This document shows positions 12,435-24,239 of a stretch of 64,000 bases of DNA, in pieces. Source of the stretch: Erythroxylum novogranatense (Eukaryota; Streptophyta; Magnoliopsida; Malpighiales; Erythroxylaceae); assembly GCA_029891385.1 (NCBI GenBank), contig CM057231.1, positions 62,169,103 to 62,233,102 of the forward strand, read 5' to 3'. Below the pieces are notes generated by a model. It was not told the origin of the DNA, searched no databases, and saw nothing but the letters and a program-made list of their open reading frames with translations. Position numbers and translations under genes: made by a program. Within the stretch, counting starts at the first letter, position 1. Each line of letters opens with the position of its first letter.

Positions 12435-12510
12435 TGGCTCAATGGTAAGAGGCGTGTTCTTAGAAGCAACAAAACCTTGAGGGTGTGAGTTCGATTCCCA
12501 GAGGACAATC
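12435..12510 (+). repeat. tRNA-like SINE head, plus orientation
   Basis: It contains TGGCTCAATGGTAAG (A-box match) and GAGTTCGATTCCC (B-box match) in the order and spacing of a tRNA gene. It lacks a recognisable acceptor stem and anticodon arm, so it is a SINE head and not a tRNA gene. A tail copy ending CCAACATTAAAAG follows by about 12590. Confidence 0.65.
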
Positions 12511-12745
12511 TCGATTAGGTTGATGTCATGATAACTCAACAACAGTCAAGTATAACCCCAAACATTTATAGGTGTGGGTCCAACATTAAAAGCGCTTTTA
12601 ATGTTAGACCCCACACCCAACCCGTAGGTGTTTGGGGTTTATACCCCGACGTGTGTTTGCGGGTTATATCGTGGCATCCAACCTTAATCAGTATTGTCCC
12701 TTTGGGAATCGAACTCGCGACCCCTCAAGGTTTTGTTGTTTCTAA

Positions 12746-12788
12746 GAACACGCCTCTTATCATTGAGCCAATGGTAAGAGGCGTGTTC
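12746..12788. repeat. 43-bp palindrome at head-to-head SINE junction
   Basis: GAACACGCCTCTTA is followed, across CATTGAGCCAATG, by its inverted complement TAAGAGGCGTGTTC, with one arm mismatch. A near-identical palindrome lies at 13488-13530. Each is formed by one full SINE head meeting a truncated head on the opposite strand. Confidence 0.85.
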
Positions 12789-14110
12789 TCCTTTTAATGT
12801 TGGACCCCACACCCCACCCGTAGGTGTTTGGGGGTTATACCTCGGCGTGTGTTTGCGGGTTATACCGCGACATCCAACCTTAATCAGTATTGTCTTATTT
12901 GGGAATCGAACTCGTGACCCTTTTAATGTTGGACCCCACACCCCACCCGTAGGTGTTTGGGGGTTATACCCCGGCGTGTGTTTACGAGTTATACCACGGC
13001 ATCTAACCTTAATCAGTATTGTCCTCTTTGGGAATCAAACTCGCGACCCTTTTAATGTTGGACTCCACACCCCACCTGTAGGTGTTTGGGGTTATATCCT
13101 GGCGTGTGTTTGCGGGTTATACTGCGGCATCCAACCTTAATCAGTATTGTCCTCTTTGGGAATCGAACTCGCGACCCCTCAAGGTTTTGTTGTTTCTAAG
13201 AACACGCCTCTTACCATTGAGCCAAAGTATAACCCCTAAACACCTATGGGTGGGGTGTGGGTCCAACATTAAAAGGTGTCTTTAATGTTGGACCCCACAC
13301 CCCACCCGTAGGTGTTTAGGGTTATACCTATCTTATACAGCCTTTTAATTTGGACCCCACACCCCACCCGTAGGTGTTTAGGGGTTATACTGGCGCTTGT
13401 TTGGTGTTATATCTGCATCCAACCTTAATCAGTATTGTCCTCTTTGGGAATCGAACTCGTGACTCCTCAAGGTTTTGTTGTTTTTAAGAATACGCCTCTT
13501 ACCATTGAGCCAATGGTAAGAGGTGTGTTCTCCTTTTAATGTTGGACCTCACACCCCACCCATAGGTGTTTGGGGGTTATACCCCGGCGTGTGTTTGCGG
13601 ATTATACCGCGACATCCAACCTTAATCAGTATTGTCCTCTTTGGGAATCGAACTTGTGACTCTTTTAATTTTGGACCCCACACCCTACCCATAGGTGTTT
13701 GGGGGTTATACCCCGGCGTGTGTTTGCGGGTTATACCGCGACATCCAACCTTAATCAGTATTGTCCTCTTTAGGAATCGAACTCGCGACCCTTTTAATGT
13801 TGGACCCCACACCCCACCCGTAGGTGTTTGGGGGTTATACCCGGCGTGTGTTTGGGTTATACTGCAAGATTCAATTTACCTAATCGATATTGTCCTCTTT
13901 GGGAATCAAACTCGCGACCCTCGAGGTTTTGTTGTTTAGAACAACATGCTCTTACCATTGAGCCACTACCAATGGTAAGAGGCGTGTTCTTAGAAACAAC
14001 AAAACCGTGAGGTCGAGGGATCGAACCTCGACCAAAGCGGACAATACTGATTAGTGTTGTGGTCGCGTGCAACCTTGAAGTACGCGTGCAACCTTGAAAT
14101 ACGCGTGACC

Positions 14111-14345
14111 TCTTTGCCACGGTACGCAAAACACAGGCCTAACAAAGATAAAAGAAGCAAAACACAGAAGAAGATGATGCCATCATAAAGGAAACACAGA
14201 AGAAGATGACGTCGTCAAAAAAGAAGTAAAAAGGCAGAAGAAGCAAAACACAGACGAAACAAAACACAGAAGAAGATGACGTCATAACAAAGGAAACACA
14301 GAAGGAGATGATGTCATCACAGAAGAAGCGAGAAGGCAAAAGATA
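14111..14345. repeat. Purine-rich minisatellite, second block
   Basis: This is a continuation of the AACACAGAAGAAGATGA-type repeat interrupted by the SINE array. It includes a perfect TGACGTCA palindrome at 14277-14284. The matching repeat on both sides of 12111-14110 shows that the SINE units inserted into the minisatellite. Confidence 0.75.
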
Positions 14346-15185
14346 CAACTCCTCTCTTGCACATCTTCCCTTATAAGGACTATGACTTTCAGCTCAAACG
14401 TCCAAAATTCCATCCTATATATCGTTGGAAGCTAAAAGAAAAATCTACAACTTACTAGTAGACACACTTGCCTAAATTCAGCCTAGATTAATCCAGTTTT
14501 TTTCCCCTGAATTCAGAATACATACTTTACATTCATCTAATGTACTGCACCCAATTCTCAACTTCATGACAAATTTTAGATTCTTAAAGATAGAATTTAA
14601 ATTCAATGTCTTCATAAGAAATGTAACCATATGTTTCTAGTTTAATCCAAATCAAGAATCATCTCGTTTGGATAACTAGAGAAGAAGTTGTGGCTAAAGG
14701 ACTGAAGCGTACTCAGTGAACATTTTCCAGATCAACCATCCATTTTGTTTCACAATCTTTCCTTAACCCAACTCATGCCAAGATCACCTTTTCTACTTCA
14801 TTTACTCTTCATTTTCAACTCCATCTCAAATCAATATCATTCGAAGAAAAATATATATAATCCATGATTAATCATGAACACCAACAACAGAACATACACA
14901 TATGTACATAGTCTTCATTAACTTACTACATAAATTTAACTTCATTTTTTTTGCTTTCATTCTACTCTTAACTTTCATCTTAATTCTTTTCACTTCAAAA
15001 TCTTTTATCCACCAGAAATACCAAAGCAAAACTTGGACATATCCATATTTTTCATTCGCTACTTTACCCTTGCCTATCATTTCTTGGTTCAAGAATTTTG
15101 ACTCATTTACTTTTTACTCATGACTACTTACGAAAATTTTTCCTTCAAATAATTCTAACTTCTATGAAACATTCAGAATCCAACA
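14346..15185 (-). repeat. Family B 5' LTR, proximal portion (LTR start)
   Basis: On the minus strand it starts TGTTGGATTCTGAATG at 15185. The first 240 bp match the start of the 3' LTR at 3240-3040. An AAGTTGTAGATTTTTC string near 14445 is the module also seen in the LTRs of elements I and II. Together with 8962-14345 and 4608-4797 it makes an LTR of over 6 kb including its insertions. Confidence 0.6.
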
Positions 15186-15461
15186 GTGGTACTTCTCAAA
15201 CTTGCATTTGTTTCAACAATTTACATGATCCGGAAAGAACGTAACAGAAGAATACATAATTCGGTTGTTGAATATAAACATCATCTTATGGACAAGCTTC
15301 TTAATTGGATTCGCGCTATTGTTTTGGCTAGGAAAGTTGAACACTTAATTGCCCCTGATATGGAACTTATGAAGTTGGCTATCATTGCTTTAGAGGGCGG
15401 TTGGTTAGCATGGGAGAATGCTAATAAGAATGTGAATGAATATAGTAAGAAATGTGAATGA
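15186..15461 (+). pseudogene. LINE reverse transcriptase 3' fragment
   Basis: A frame of about 90 codons reads LKLAFVSTIYMIRKERNRRI and continues to a stop. This matches the C-terminal region seen after the reverse transcriptase in plant non-LTR retrotransposons, where an aliphatic 'TIYxIWKERNRRIF' signature follows the zinc-binding domain. Only the last part of the second open reading frame remains; the family's usual protein exceeds 1000 residues. It starts exactly at the family B LTR terminus, so the LTR element inserted into or next to a LINE. The downstream ATTATTATT run may be what remains of the LINE 3' end. Not a functional gene. Confidence 0.6.
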
Positions 15462-16400
15462 ATATTATTATTATTATTATGATGGTTGATTAAGAGGAAT
15501 GAATGATTACCATTACCATTGATAGTGATTGGTTTGTAAAAAATATTGAAATTAATTAATTACAAAATGAATTATATTTTAGTTAATGAGCTAATTATAT
15601 TTAATTAAATACAATATTTTAATTAATGAATGAATTATATTTTAATTAATTATATTGCAATTAATTAATTAATAATAATATTTTAGTTAATTAATATTTT
15701 AATTAATGAATAATTATATTTTAATTAATAATAATAATTTAATTAAATATAATGTAAATAAATAATAATAATAATATTTTAATTAATTATATTGTAATTA
15801 ATTAATTAATTAAAATATTTTAATTAATGAATAATTATGTTTTAATTAATTAATTAATTACAATATTCTAATTAATTATAGTGTAATTAATTATTTAATT
15901 TATTTCACCGTAAATTTGATTATTAAAATTAAAGCTTTACTTATGAAGTTATTTAGCTTATAATTATACCTTTTATTTATTCTCTATATATAAAAATTAA
16001 AAACATAGCAATCACTTTCATTCTTTTCCTCCCATTCTTCTAGATTATGAAAGGGATAGAAAATTGTCTAAAACCAAGAAATGATACTCTTAGGTCTTTA
16101 ATAATACGTTCGTACCAAACATCAAATTTCATTGCATACTTATAACCCTTTTCCCATATCCCAAACAAGCACACCCTTATTCTATTATTGTAAATCTTGC
16201 ATTTTGATTCTTACTCTTGATTTGCGGTAGAATAAGACCAGTCACTTTTCTACTTTTGTATATTTGTATTAGCTTAGCTATATTCAATACAATTCTTATT
16301 CAATTCCAAAAAAAAAAATTGTTTAAAATGTTATTCAAAAGAAAAAAAAAACTATAACCATCATACCCAATTCACTGGGAATAATAGCGAGTAAATTCGG
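15462..16400. other. AT-rich intergenic DNA with TTAATTAA-type repeats
   Basis: 15540-15910 is almost entirely A and T, built from AATTAATT, TTTTAATT and AATAATAAT variants. 15480-15540 and 16100-16200 carry short strings such as GTACCAAACATC, reminiscent of MITE termini, but no clear inverted pair was found. An A-run follows at about 16308. I see no gene here. Confidence 0.7.
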
Positions 16401-16493
16401 CTTTGGGTCCGCATACGATAGACGAGACCGGGTTAAGAAACAATTTCTTGTGGCAGCCCGCTTAGCACAATTCAAATTTCAAAAGTTCCAAAG

Positions 16494-16501
16494 CAACGGT
16501 C
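16494..16501 (+). promoter_or_regulatory. Candidate MSA element (MYB3R site) upstream of kinesin
   Basis: The sequence CAACGGTC contains the AACGG core of mitosis-specific activator elements, which drive G2/M expression of plant mitotic genes including several kinesins. It is about 275 bp upstream of the start codon on the sense strand. A single core match is weak evidence by itself. Confidence 0.35.
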
Positions 16502-16770
16502 GTGTTCAGTAATAGAATGCTTTTTGAAACAAAAACAAATTAAACAATCTGACTCTAATCTATCAAATTATCATTCTTCTTTTCCTTTCTTTGCGTAACT
16601 CACCTTCCCTTACCTCCAAGTGTTGTGAGTGACCACAGATTGAAGCTTTCATGAATGCATGACCCACAAGCTTTTTTAGCGAAACAATACAACACAAGGT
16701 TTCCACTGATTTATTTATGTTCATTGAACCTTGCAATCAATCAGCTACTCTACAACTTTCAGCTCCATAC

Positions 16771-19700
16771 ATGGCGGATTCTACTTCTCCTTGTAACCCA
16801 GATTGCGGTACGCAACTCTTTTCTCTTCATTTAGATATATATATTTTTTGTTTTTTCCTTTTAATCTCTTCCTGTGTGTACAATTGTAGATGATCTGACC
16901 TGTAAAGAGGATCCATATTCAGAAGAAATTATTGTACCCAAATTCAGTGATCCATTCTTAGATGGTAAACTTAACCTTATCATAGCACTAATTTGTTTTG
17001 GGGTTTTGGAACTGAATTGAACTGAATTGCGAATCCAATTCTAGATCGGTCAATGCTGGGGTATTCTTTCACATCTCCTGATCTGGTTTTATGTGCCGGT
17101 TCACCTGATATAGTGGCCAACAGCCATGCGGGTTCTCAATTATTATGTCCAAACAATTGCTCTGTTGAGCTCTCTCTAGACAACGGTATTGATGGGTCTC
17201 CTGAAATCCAAGAGACTCGTAAGAGCCCATCCGTGAAGTTTGCTACAATTTGCCAAACATTCAGCAAAAGCTTGTCCCCCGAATCTTCTTTTGAGCTCCT
17301 TCCCCCGTCAGAGAAATTATGCAAAGAAGATTCACATCCCGTTATTGATATCAATCCACAACCAACTGATTTTACCAGTAAGTTCAGTTCTCCTTCTTGT
17401 TTCCCCGTTAAAGATTGAGTTAAAAAAAAAAAGGAATTGACATAATTTCAATTTTCTAGAATCAGATCCTCAAGAAGGGACTCAATTTCTGTGGACGTCT
17501 CAAATGAAAGAATGCAAGCCGACAACAGTAATAACTAGTTATCCTAGTAGTATAGTCATTTGGTCTACCTGATTTAGCAGATAACTTTTTTCTTGAATAA
17601 GGGATATACATTCTGCTGAATGGTAGGATAATGGTGAGTGCCAAGGTGGAGGAGATTATGAGAAGTTACTAAGAGAGTATGAATGTCAGGGAAGAAAACT
17701 GGCAGAGGTGAAGAAGGCAATGGAAGAACTCAGGAGTGAGAATTTAAGTAAGAATAAGGAATGCCAAGAGGCTATGAGGTCCTTGAAGGCTCTTCAAAAT
17801 GAGCTAATGCGCAAGTCTATGCATGTTGGATCTTTGGGTATGAAAACTTCTGCTTCTGTCTTCAGACAATCATTTGAATTATCCTGAAAATGATGGACCA
17901 TGTTTACTTTCTGTTCTAGCATATGCTATTGAGGGTCAAGTGAAGGAAAAGAGCAAGTGGTTCTCATCATTGAGAGACTTGACAAGAAAATTGAAGGTAA
18001 TCAGGCTGTTGTTTATTGAAATTTCTTTCTCATAAACAACTAACATGAATGCAATAGTTTGATTGGTCTTTCTTTTACAGATCATGAAAATGGATCATGT
18101 TAAGCTATTAGAAGACACACTAGCATACAAGAAATGCGTTGCTGATATGCCTGGAATAATGGCTACAATTGAGTCCACAAGTATGTTAATCTGACATTTT
18201 CTATGTATTAAAAATGGTTTCCTGATACAAAAATAGTTGCATTTCTCTTTTACTGTTTCAATTGCTTGTTTATTTTCTGATAGTGAAGCAGCAACAGAAC
18301 TTGCATGAAGATCTCAAAACTCAATTCATTGAAGGGGCACAGGAACGAAGGGAACTTTATAACAAGGTTCTAGAGTTGAAAGGTAGCTGCATGTTTACCT
18401 TGAAATTCCACTGGTTTGCCGATAGTTTACTGAGCAACAGCGGTTACTTTTCAGGAAATATAAGGGTGTTCTGCCGATGTAGGCCTCTAAATGCAGAAGA
18501 AGTTGTTGCAGGAGCTTCTGTGGTTATTGATTTTGATTCCGCAAAAGATGGTGAACTCACAGTTTTATCCAACGGATTTCTTCGAAGGACCTTCAAGTTT
18601 GATGCTGTTTTCAGTCCCCAGTCAGACCAAGGTTTCATACATTATAAATTGATGTAGTCCATCTAAAATTTTAAGTATAATCCCCATCCCTTCCAATTGT
18701 CAATAACAATATGTCCTTTACGTCTCTTAGCTGATGTTTTCCAAGATACTGCTCCATTTGCAACATCAGTTTTGGATGGGTACAATGTATGCATATTTGC
18801 TTATGGTCAGACTGGAACTGGCAAAACTTTTACAATGGAGGGTACGGAAGAAGCACGTGGAGTAAATTTTAGGACTCTTGACCAGATCTTCCGCTTAATT
18901 GAGGAGAAAGAGAACTTATTCCAATTTGATCTACGTGTGAGTGTTCTAGAGGTCTATAATGAACAAATTCGAGATTTACTTGCTTCAGGCTCTCAGTCAG
19001 GAGTGTCTGGAAAAAGGTATTGCAGTTCTGGATCTTATTTCTGTTCCATTTGTGCATTGCCCGTATTTTTAAGGATAGTTTTGTTTACACTTATGTTTTA
19101 GCAATATATCTTTGATGTATGTTGCAGGCTGGAAATAAGACATGCGGGTGAAGGATTTCATCATGTCCCTGGGCTAGTTGAAGCCCGTGTGAACAATATG
19201 AATGAGGTCTGGGAAGTTCTACAAACTGGGAGTGAAGCAAGGGCTGTTGGCCCAACAAATGCTAATGAGCGCAGTAGCCGATCTCACTGGTCTGTGGCCC
19301 TTATCAAGTCTATTTTCAATATCATTATGCAGCCGGTATGCTTAATTTTCATCAAGTGCTAGAGTATAATTCATTCTTGATGCAGCATACATTGCGTGAC
19401 AGTCAAGGGAAAGAATTTGTTGAATGGAGAATGCACAAAAAGCAAGTTGTGGCTGGTAGACCTAGCAGGGAGTGAGCGAGTAGCCAAGACAGAAGTTCAA
19501 GGAGATAGACTCAAGGAAACACAAAATATCAACAAATCTTTATCTGCACTGGGTGACGTGATATCCGCTCTGGCAAACAAAAGCCCTCACATCCCATTCA
19601 GGTTATAGCATTGCGTGGTATTTCTTTATTTTGTAGAATCTAACTTTATTTCTGCTTTCAGTTTCAAGTTAACATATTGGCTTGCTTATCATGCAGGAAC

Positions 19701-21251
19701 TCCAAGCTTACCCACTTACTTCAAGATTCATTAGGTACTCTTCCCCACGGAATTTCAAAATATTGGAGAAAACACATCTGTGGAACTGGAGCAACTATCC
19801 TGACTCTCAGTCACAGTCAATATCAAGTTTACTTTCTAAAGAACCATAAGATAATTTTTATTCTCAACCCATGTTAAGGACGCAGAGTATAGACCTAACT
19901 GTTTTCTGTTTGCCAGGAGGAGACTCAAAGACGCTCATGTTTGTACAAATCAGTCCTAATGAGAACGACCTTGGGGAGACTTTATGTTCTCTAAACTTCG
20001 CGAGCAGAGTCAGGGGAATAGAGTTGGGCCCTGCGAAGAGACAATTGGAGAATTCTGAGATGCTGAAATACAAACAGTTGGTACAACTGATTTAGTTTTA
20101 GCGACGCTCTTTTTTCCCCTTCAAGTTTATTATCTCTCTGAGATGACCGTTCCCAAATGTTTGTTGAACTAATGCGTTCTTCTCACTCTTAAGGCTGAAA
20201 AATCGAAGCAGGACCTGAAGAACAAAGATTTGCAAATTAAGAAAATGGAGGAAACAATCCATGGATTGGAATTGAAGCTAAAAGAAAAAGACTTCAAAAA
20301 TAGGAGTTTTCTTGAAAAGGTGATCAGACAACTGTGGATAACAATAATCATCGAATTAGCTGATAAAAGTTGATCGTTTGCTTACTTATCCCTCACGGGT
20401 CTGAACTATGGCTTTTTTTCCACTACTTTTTGCAGCTGAAGGAGCTAGAGTCACAACTGCTAATTGAAAGGAAGTTAGCTCGTCAGCATGTGGACACAAA
20501 GATAGCTCAACAGCTACAACAAAATCAACAAATGAAAGAGCACAAAGATGAGCAAAATAATGCGCAATTACGGCTACCATTTTCGAATAGGCTATTAGGA
20601 AATACCAAAAATGGCAATGAGCTTATGGTTAGTCTCTTGAGCAAAGAACATACGAACTTCAGTCAGCAACAACTGATGGAGAAAAACACTTTGAAGCCAC
20701 CCGACATTGATGGAACACTCATTTACATTGATCATCCAGAAAAGGAAAACAACCCTCTAACGGCTGAACTACCAGAGAGGACAGGCAGAGCCTCAATTTG
20801 TGCTACAGTGAAAAGGGTCCCAATAACCCCAGCTCCAAGACGTAACTCCTTGATTCCCCTAGCAACTGTACCAAATTCACTACGATCAACGCCAGTTTGC
20901 CCAGCCCACATAAAGGAAGATACGGAATCTGAAAATGAATGCAAGCTAGAGGAGGTACTTTGCAACAGTCCTAAAGGAGTCGAAAAAGGCACCAAGAAGC
21001 TAGGAACAATATTGAGACGAAGCCTTCAAAAGAAAACCCAGATCAAGCCCTCAATGCAACATCTGAGAAAAGGTGGCATAAGTGTTGGGGTGGAGAAAGT
21101 TAGAGTTTCAATTGGAAGTAGAGGCAGGATGGCACACAGAATTCTCTTAGGAAGTAAAAGAGTGGCATCCAAGGATACAAGGCAGATGCATAACCAAAAG
21201 GAAAAGGAAAGGGGATGGAATATTGGGACTATAGGAAAGGCGACGACTTAA
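16771..21251 (+). CDS. KIN-14 class kinesin (KIN-14S-like), 16 exons
   Basis: This is a microtubule motor ATPase, predicted minus-end directed by its class. My exon model: 16771-16807, 16890-16964, 17045-17377, 17460-17527, 17627-17837, 17920-17996, 18081-18180, 18284-18382, 18455-18631, 18731-19016, 19128-19289, 19386-19601, 19697-19734, 19917-20080, 20194-20319, 20436-21251. All introns are GT-AG and phases agree, giving 994 residues. Residues 1-171 are low-complexity acidic; about 172-333 are coiled coil. The motor begins at [11 protein letters not shown] (334) and runs to about 670: P-loop GQTGTGKT 418-425, switch I NERSSRSH 534-541, switch II DLAGSE 567-572. The motor being preceded by coiled coil and by the GNIRVFCR neck marks the KIN-14 class. 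A second coiled coil follows (about 670-770), then a basic tail with TP/SP sites. The start lies in good context (ACATGGC). No frame damage is present, unlike every retroelement around it. The KIN-14S assignment is from memory of the family, not a search. Confidence 0.92.
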
Positions 21252-21640
21252 TTGCAAGACAGTGTGTTATAACCGGCATTTAATGAGCTTGTTTGTTGTT
21301 AATGCTGCCATATTAGGACCGTAGAAAAGCGATGGCAGACTTCTGAAGTGTATTCTTGTAATGCCTAATTATCTATCTGTATTCATTGACCCGCTTTCTT
21401 AACGGGTCTGCTGTCGCAAAAGCACTCATCTGTTTTCCTAATGACATAATTGTCAGCTTTATCCTAAGAGCAAAAACACCTGTCTATTCTCTTGTATGAG
21501 ATTGCCTTTCCTTGTCAGCAAAACACCTGTCTATTCTCTTGTATGAGATTGCCTTTCCTTGTCATACTGGGAGGGACAAGAAGATTGAATCATCCTGCTT
21601 ATAAGCGGAATCATTGTCGATAATAAACCAATGTTTTCTA
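21252..21640 (+). other. Probable 3' UTR of kinesin with 48-bp tandem duplication
   Basis: Sequence after the stop is not repetitive except for two adjacent copies of a 47-48 bp unit beginning CAAAAACACCTGTC (21471-21518) and CAAAACACCTGTC (21519-21563). They differ only in the length of the A run and the last bases. No single poly(A) signal stands out. Confidence 0.55.
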
Positions 21641-22308
21641 CCCTACTTCATTCACAACTTCATCAAATATCCAAAACAAATTATCGGCATTTCTAATCAT
21701 GCGGATCCAGCATTGAGCCATTAAAACATCTTTGGTATTCGTCTCACACATAATTGAGCATTATTGCTCTCATTTCGCAACAACTTTTACCTCTTAAGAT
21801 CAACGGATGGCCCTTTGTATCTGGACCATAAGAGGCTATGGCATCTATCATAGGTTGAAACAGTATCATACCACCATCTAGAATATCAAATTGTGAGTCG
21901 CGTCTCTCTATGCGCATTCAATTGAAGGTTGAGCTCTGGAGTTGTTCGTGGTGCAATAGATGGCTTTCTTCTCTTCCTCATTTCAGATTCTGCGATTTAC
22001 CTACCGATTCCCACTACCACTACCACTACCACCTTCAACATCTCCATAATCACCACGAAATCAATTAAATTTCAGATTCAACCCTTCTATCTTTCTCAAA
22101 TTGATGTTCCTCAACATCCGCCATTTCATGCTTTTAATAATCTCCTTTAAATAAATGCCTTTTCAATCGATTCCTCCACCTTTCAAATGGTGGTATGATT
22201 CTTTTGATTGAGCCCAGTGGATCATTGTATCTTCCTAAACTAGATTGATCGGGAGTATTTGAACTTCCTTCCATTTATCTGCACAAAAATGAATAACACA
22301 TAATTTCG
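21641..22308 (+). other. Intergenic, possible gene-start fragment
   Basis: A short frame from about 21960 begins MAFFSSSFQILRF and continues into a proline/threonine-rich run before stopping, resembling an organelle-targeted N-terminus. Nothing recognisable follows before the pentanucleotide array. It could be a truncated gene; I cannot name it. Confidence 0.25.
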
Positions 22309-23990
22309 ATGCATAATGATTCCAATCCAATTCAATTCAATCAAATTCAATTCAATCAAATACAATTCAATTCAATTCAATCCAATCCAATTCAATCTAA
22401 TCAATCCAATCCAATTCAATCAAATTCAATTCAATCAAATACTATTCAATCCAATTCAATCCAATCCAATCCAATCCAATTCAATTCAATTCAATTCAAA
22501 TCTATTTCTAATTCCAATTCAATTCAATCCAATTCAGTTCAATTCAATCGAATACAATTCAATTGCAATTCAATCAATCCATTCAAATTGAATTGAATTC
22601 AATTCAATCAAATGTCATCCATTCAATTCAATTCAATTCAATTCAATCAAATACAATTCAATTCAATTCAATCCAATTCAATTCAATTCAATCCAATCAA
22701 TTTAATTCAATCAAATTCAATTCAATCCAATCCAATTTAATTCAATCAAATTCAATTCAATCAAATACAATTCAATCCAATTCAATCCAATGCAATCCAA
22801 TCCAATCCAATCCAATCTAATTCAATTCAATTTAATTCAATTCAATTCAATTCAATTCTAATTCCAATTCAATCCAATTCAATCCATCTAATTCAATTCA
22901 ATTCAATTCAATTCAATTCAAATCTAATTCCAATTCCAATTCAATTCAATCCATCCAATTCAATTCAATCGATACAATTCAATTGCAATCAAATGCCATC
23001 CAATTCAATCCAATGCAATCCAATTCAATCCAATCCAATCCAATTTAATTCAATCAAATTCAATTCAATTCAATCCAATTCAATCCAATCCATCCAATCC
23101 AATCAAATCTAATTCAATTCAATTCAATTCAATTCAATTCAAATCTAATTCCAATTCAATTCAATTCAATCCAATTCAATCAATTCAATCAATCCATTCA
23201 AATTGAATTCAATTCAATTCAATCAAATGTCATCCAATGCAATTCAATTCAATTCCAATTCAATCAATCCATTCAAATTCAATCCAATCCAATCCAATCC
23301 ATCCAATTTAATTCAATCAATCTAATCCATCTAATTGGATTCAATCCATCCAATTCAATCCATACCAATCAATCCAATTCAATTCAATTCCAATTCCAAT
23401 TCAAATCCAATTCAATTACAATCTAATTCAATTCAATTCAATTCCAATCAATTCCATTCCAATTCCAATTCAATTCAATTTAATTCAATTACAATTCCAA
23501 TTTAATACAATTCTATTTCAATTTAAAACATACTCCAACAATTTGCAATTCTATTCTAATTCCAATTCAATTCCAATTCCAATTCATTTCTATTCAATTT
23601 CATTCAATTCCAATTCAATTCCATTCATTCCATTTAATTCCAATTCTCATTCATTTCATTCAATTTCAATTCCATTCATTCCATTCAATTCAATTCCATT
23701 CCATTCAATCCATTTCCATTTCCATTTCCATTTCCATTTCATTCAACCAATTTTCAATCCAATTCTAATTCCCATTTCAAAATTAATCAACCAATTTTTA
23801 ATCCAATTCTAATTCCCATTCCAAAATTAATTATCCATTCAAATTCAAATATCGACTCAATTTCAATTACAATTTCTAATTCCAAAATGCAAAAATCTAA
23901 TTTTCAACTCTAATTTCCAAATCTAATTTTCAGTACAATTCCAAATTTTATTCCAATTCTAATTATAAGTTTACAACAGATTCTAATCAA
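22309..23990. repeat. Long pentanucleotide array, (CAATT/CAATC)n
   Basis: From 22309 to about 23480 the sequence is almost purely CAATT and CAATC pentamers with occasional CAAAT, CCATC or TCTAATT interruptions. It then degrades into CCAATT/CATTTC hexamers (to about 23750) and finally into diverged AATTCCAATT sequence. Short strand switches (AATTGAATTG) occur near 22587 and 23200. Open frames across it (repeating Asn-Ser-Ile-Gln-Phe) are artefacts of the repeat. Confidence 0.95.
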
Positions 23991-24239
23991 ATTTTATGCC
24001 AATTTTAATACCTTAAAATCTACTCATTTACAATCACCAATAAAAAATCCAACATCATCTACGGATCATCATCATCCACAAATGCCAATTTCTAATTTTC
24101 CAACGCAACAAACAACGAGTTCATTCAATATTTCAACATCATCTTGGATCATCATCATCCACAAATCCAACCAACACAAAAACACAAGCAAATTTTGTCC
24201 AAAGCCAAAAAATTAAACAACACAATCGGTCATTTACAA
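23991..24239. repeat. Two direct copies of an ATCATCATCCACAAAT unit
   Basis: AACATCATCTACGGATCATC at 24050 and AACATCATCTTGGATCATC at 24136 begin two copies of a roughly 40-bp unit 86 bp apart. Otherwise this is AT-rich intergenic sequence. Confidence 0.6.

Larger units (their letters stand above)
12111..14110. repeat. Array of tRNA-related SINE-like units (cluster 1)
   Basis: About eleven copies of a tail segment beginning TGTTGGACCCCACACC are seen, at about 12121, 12318, 12602, 12800, 12928, 13057, 13287, 13350, 13540, 13669 and 13798. Several are joined to a tRNA-like head. Read from the head, the unit has an RNA polymerase III A box (TGGCTCAATGG), about 44 nt of spacer, and a B box (GTTCGATTCC). 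Its tail then ends in CCAACATTAAAAGG. Most units lie on the minus strand; plus-strand heads occur at about 12435-12510 and 13972-14030. Some units lack the head and repeat with a period of about 131 bp. Heads meet head-to-head in perfect or near-perfect palindromes. The array sits inside the family B LTR minisatellite. Confidence 0.75.

Noticed and set aside
12435..12510. Functional tRNA gene
   Set aside because: A and B boxes are present but no acceptor stem pairing or anticodon arm can be drawn. The unit is repeated with SINE tails.
15181..15195. LTR end plus primer-binding site on the plus strand (CAACAGTGGT)
   Set aside because: The match ends after five bases and the sequence continues as a LINE coding frame. 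The LTR here starts on the minus strand.
22309..22820. Open frames of 85-95 codons reading Asn-Ser-Ile-Gln-Phe repeats
   Set aside because: These are a direct consequence of the pentanucleotide array; no start context or non-repeat sequence.
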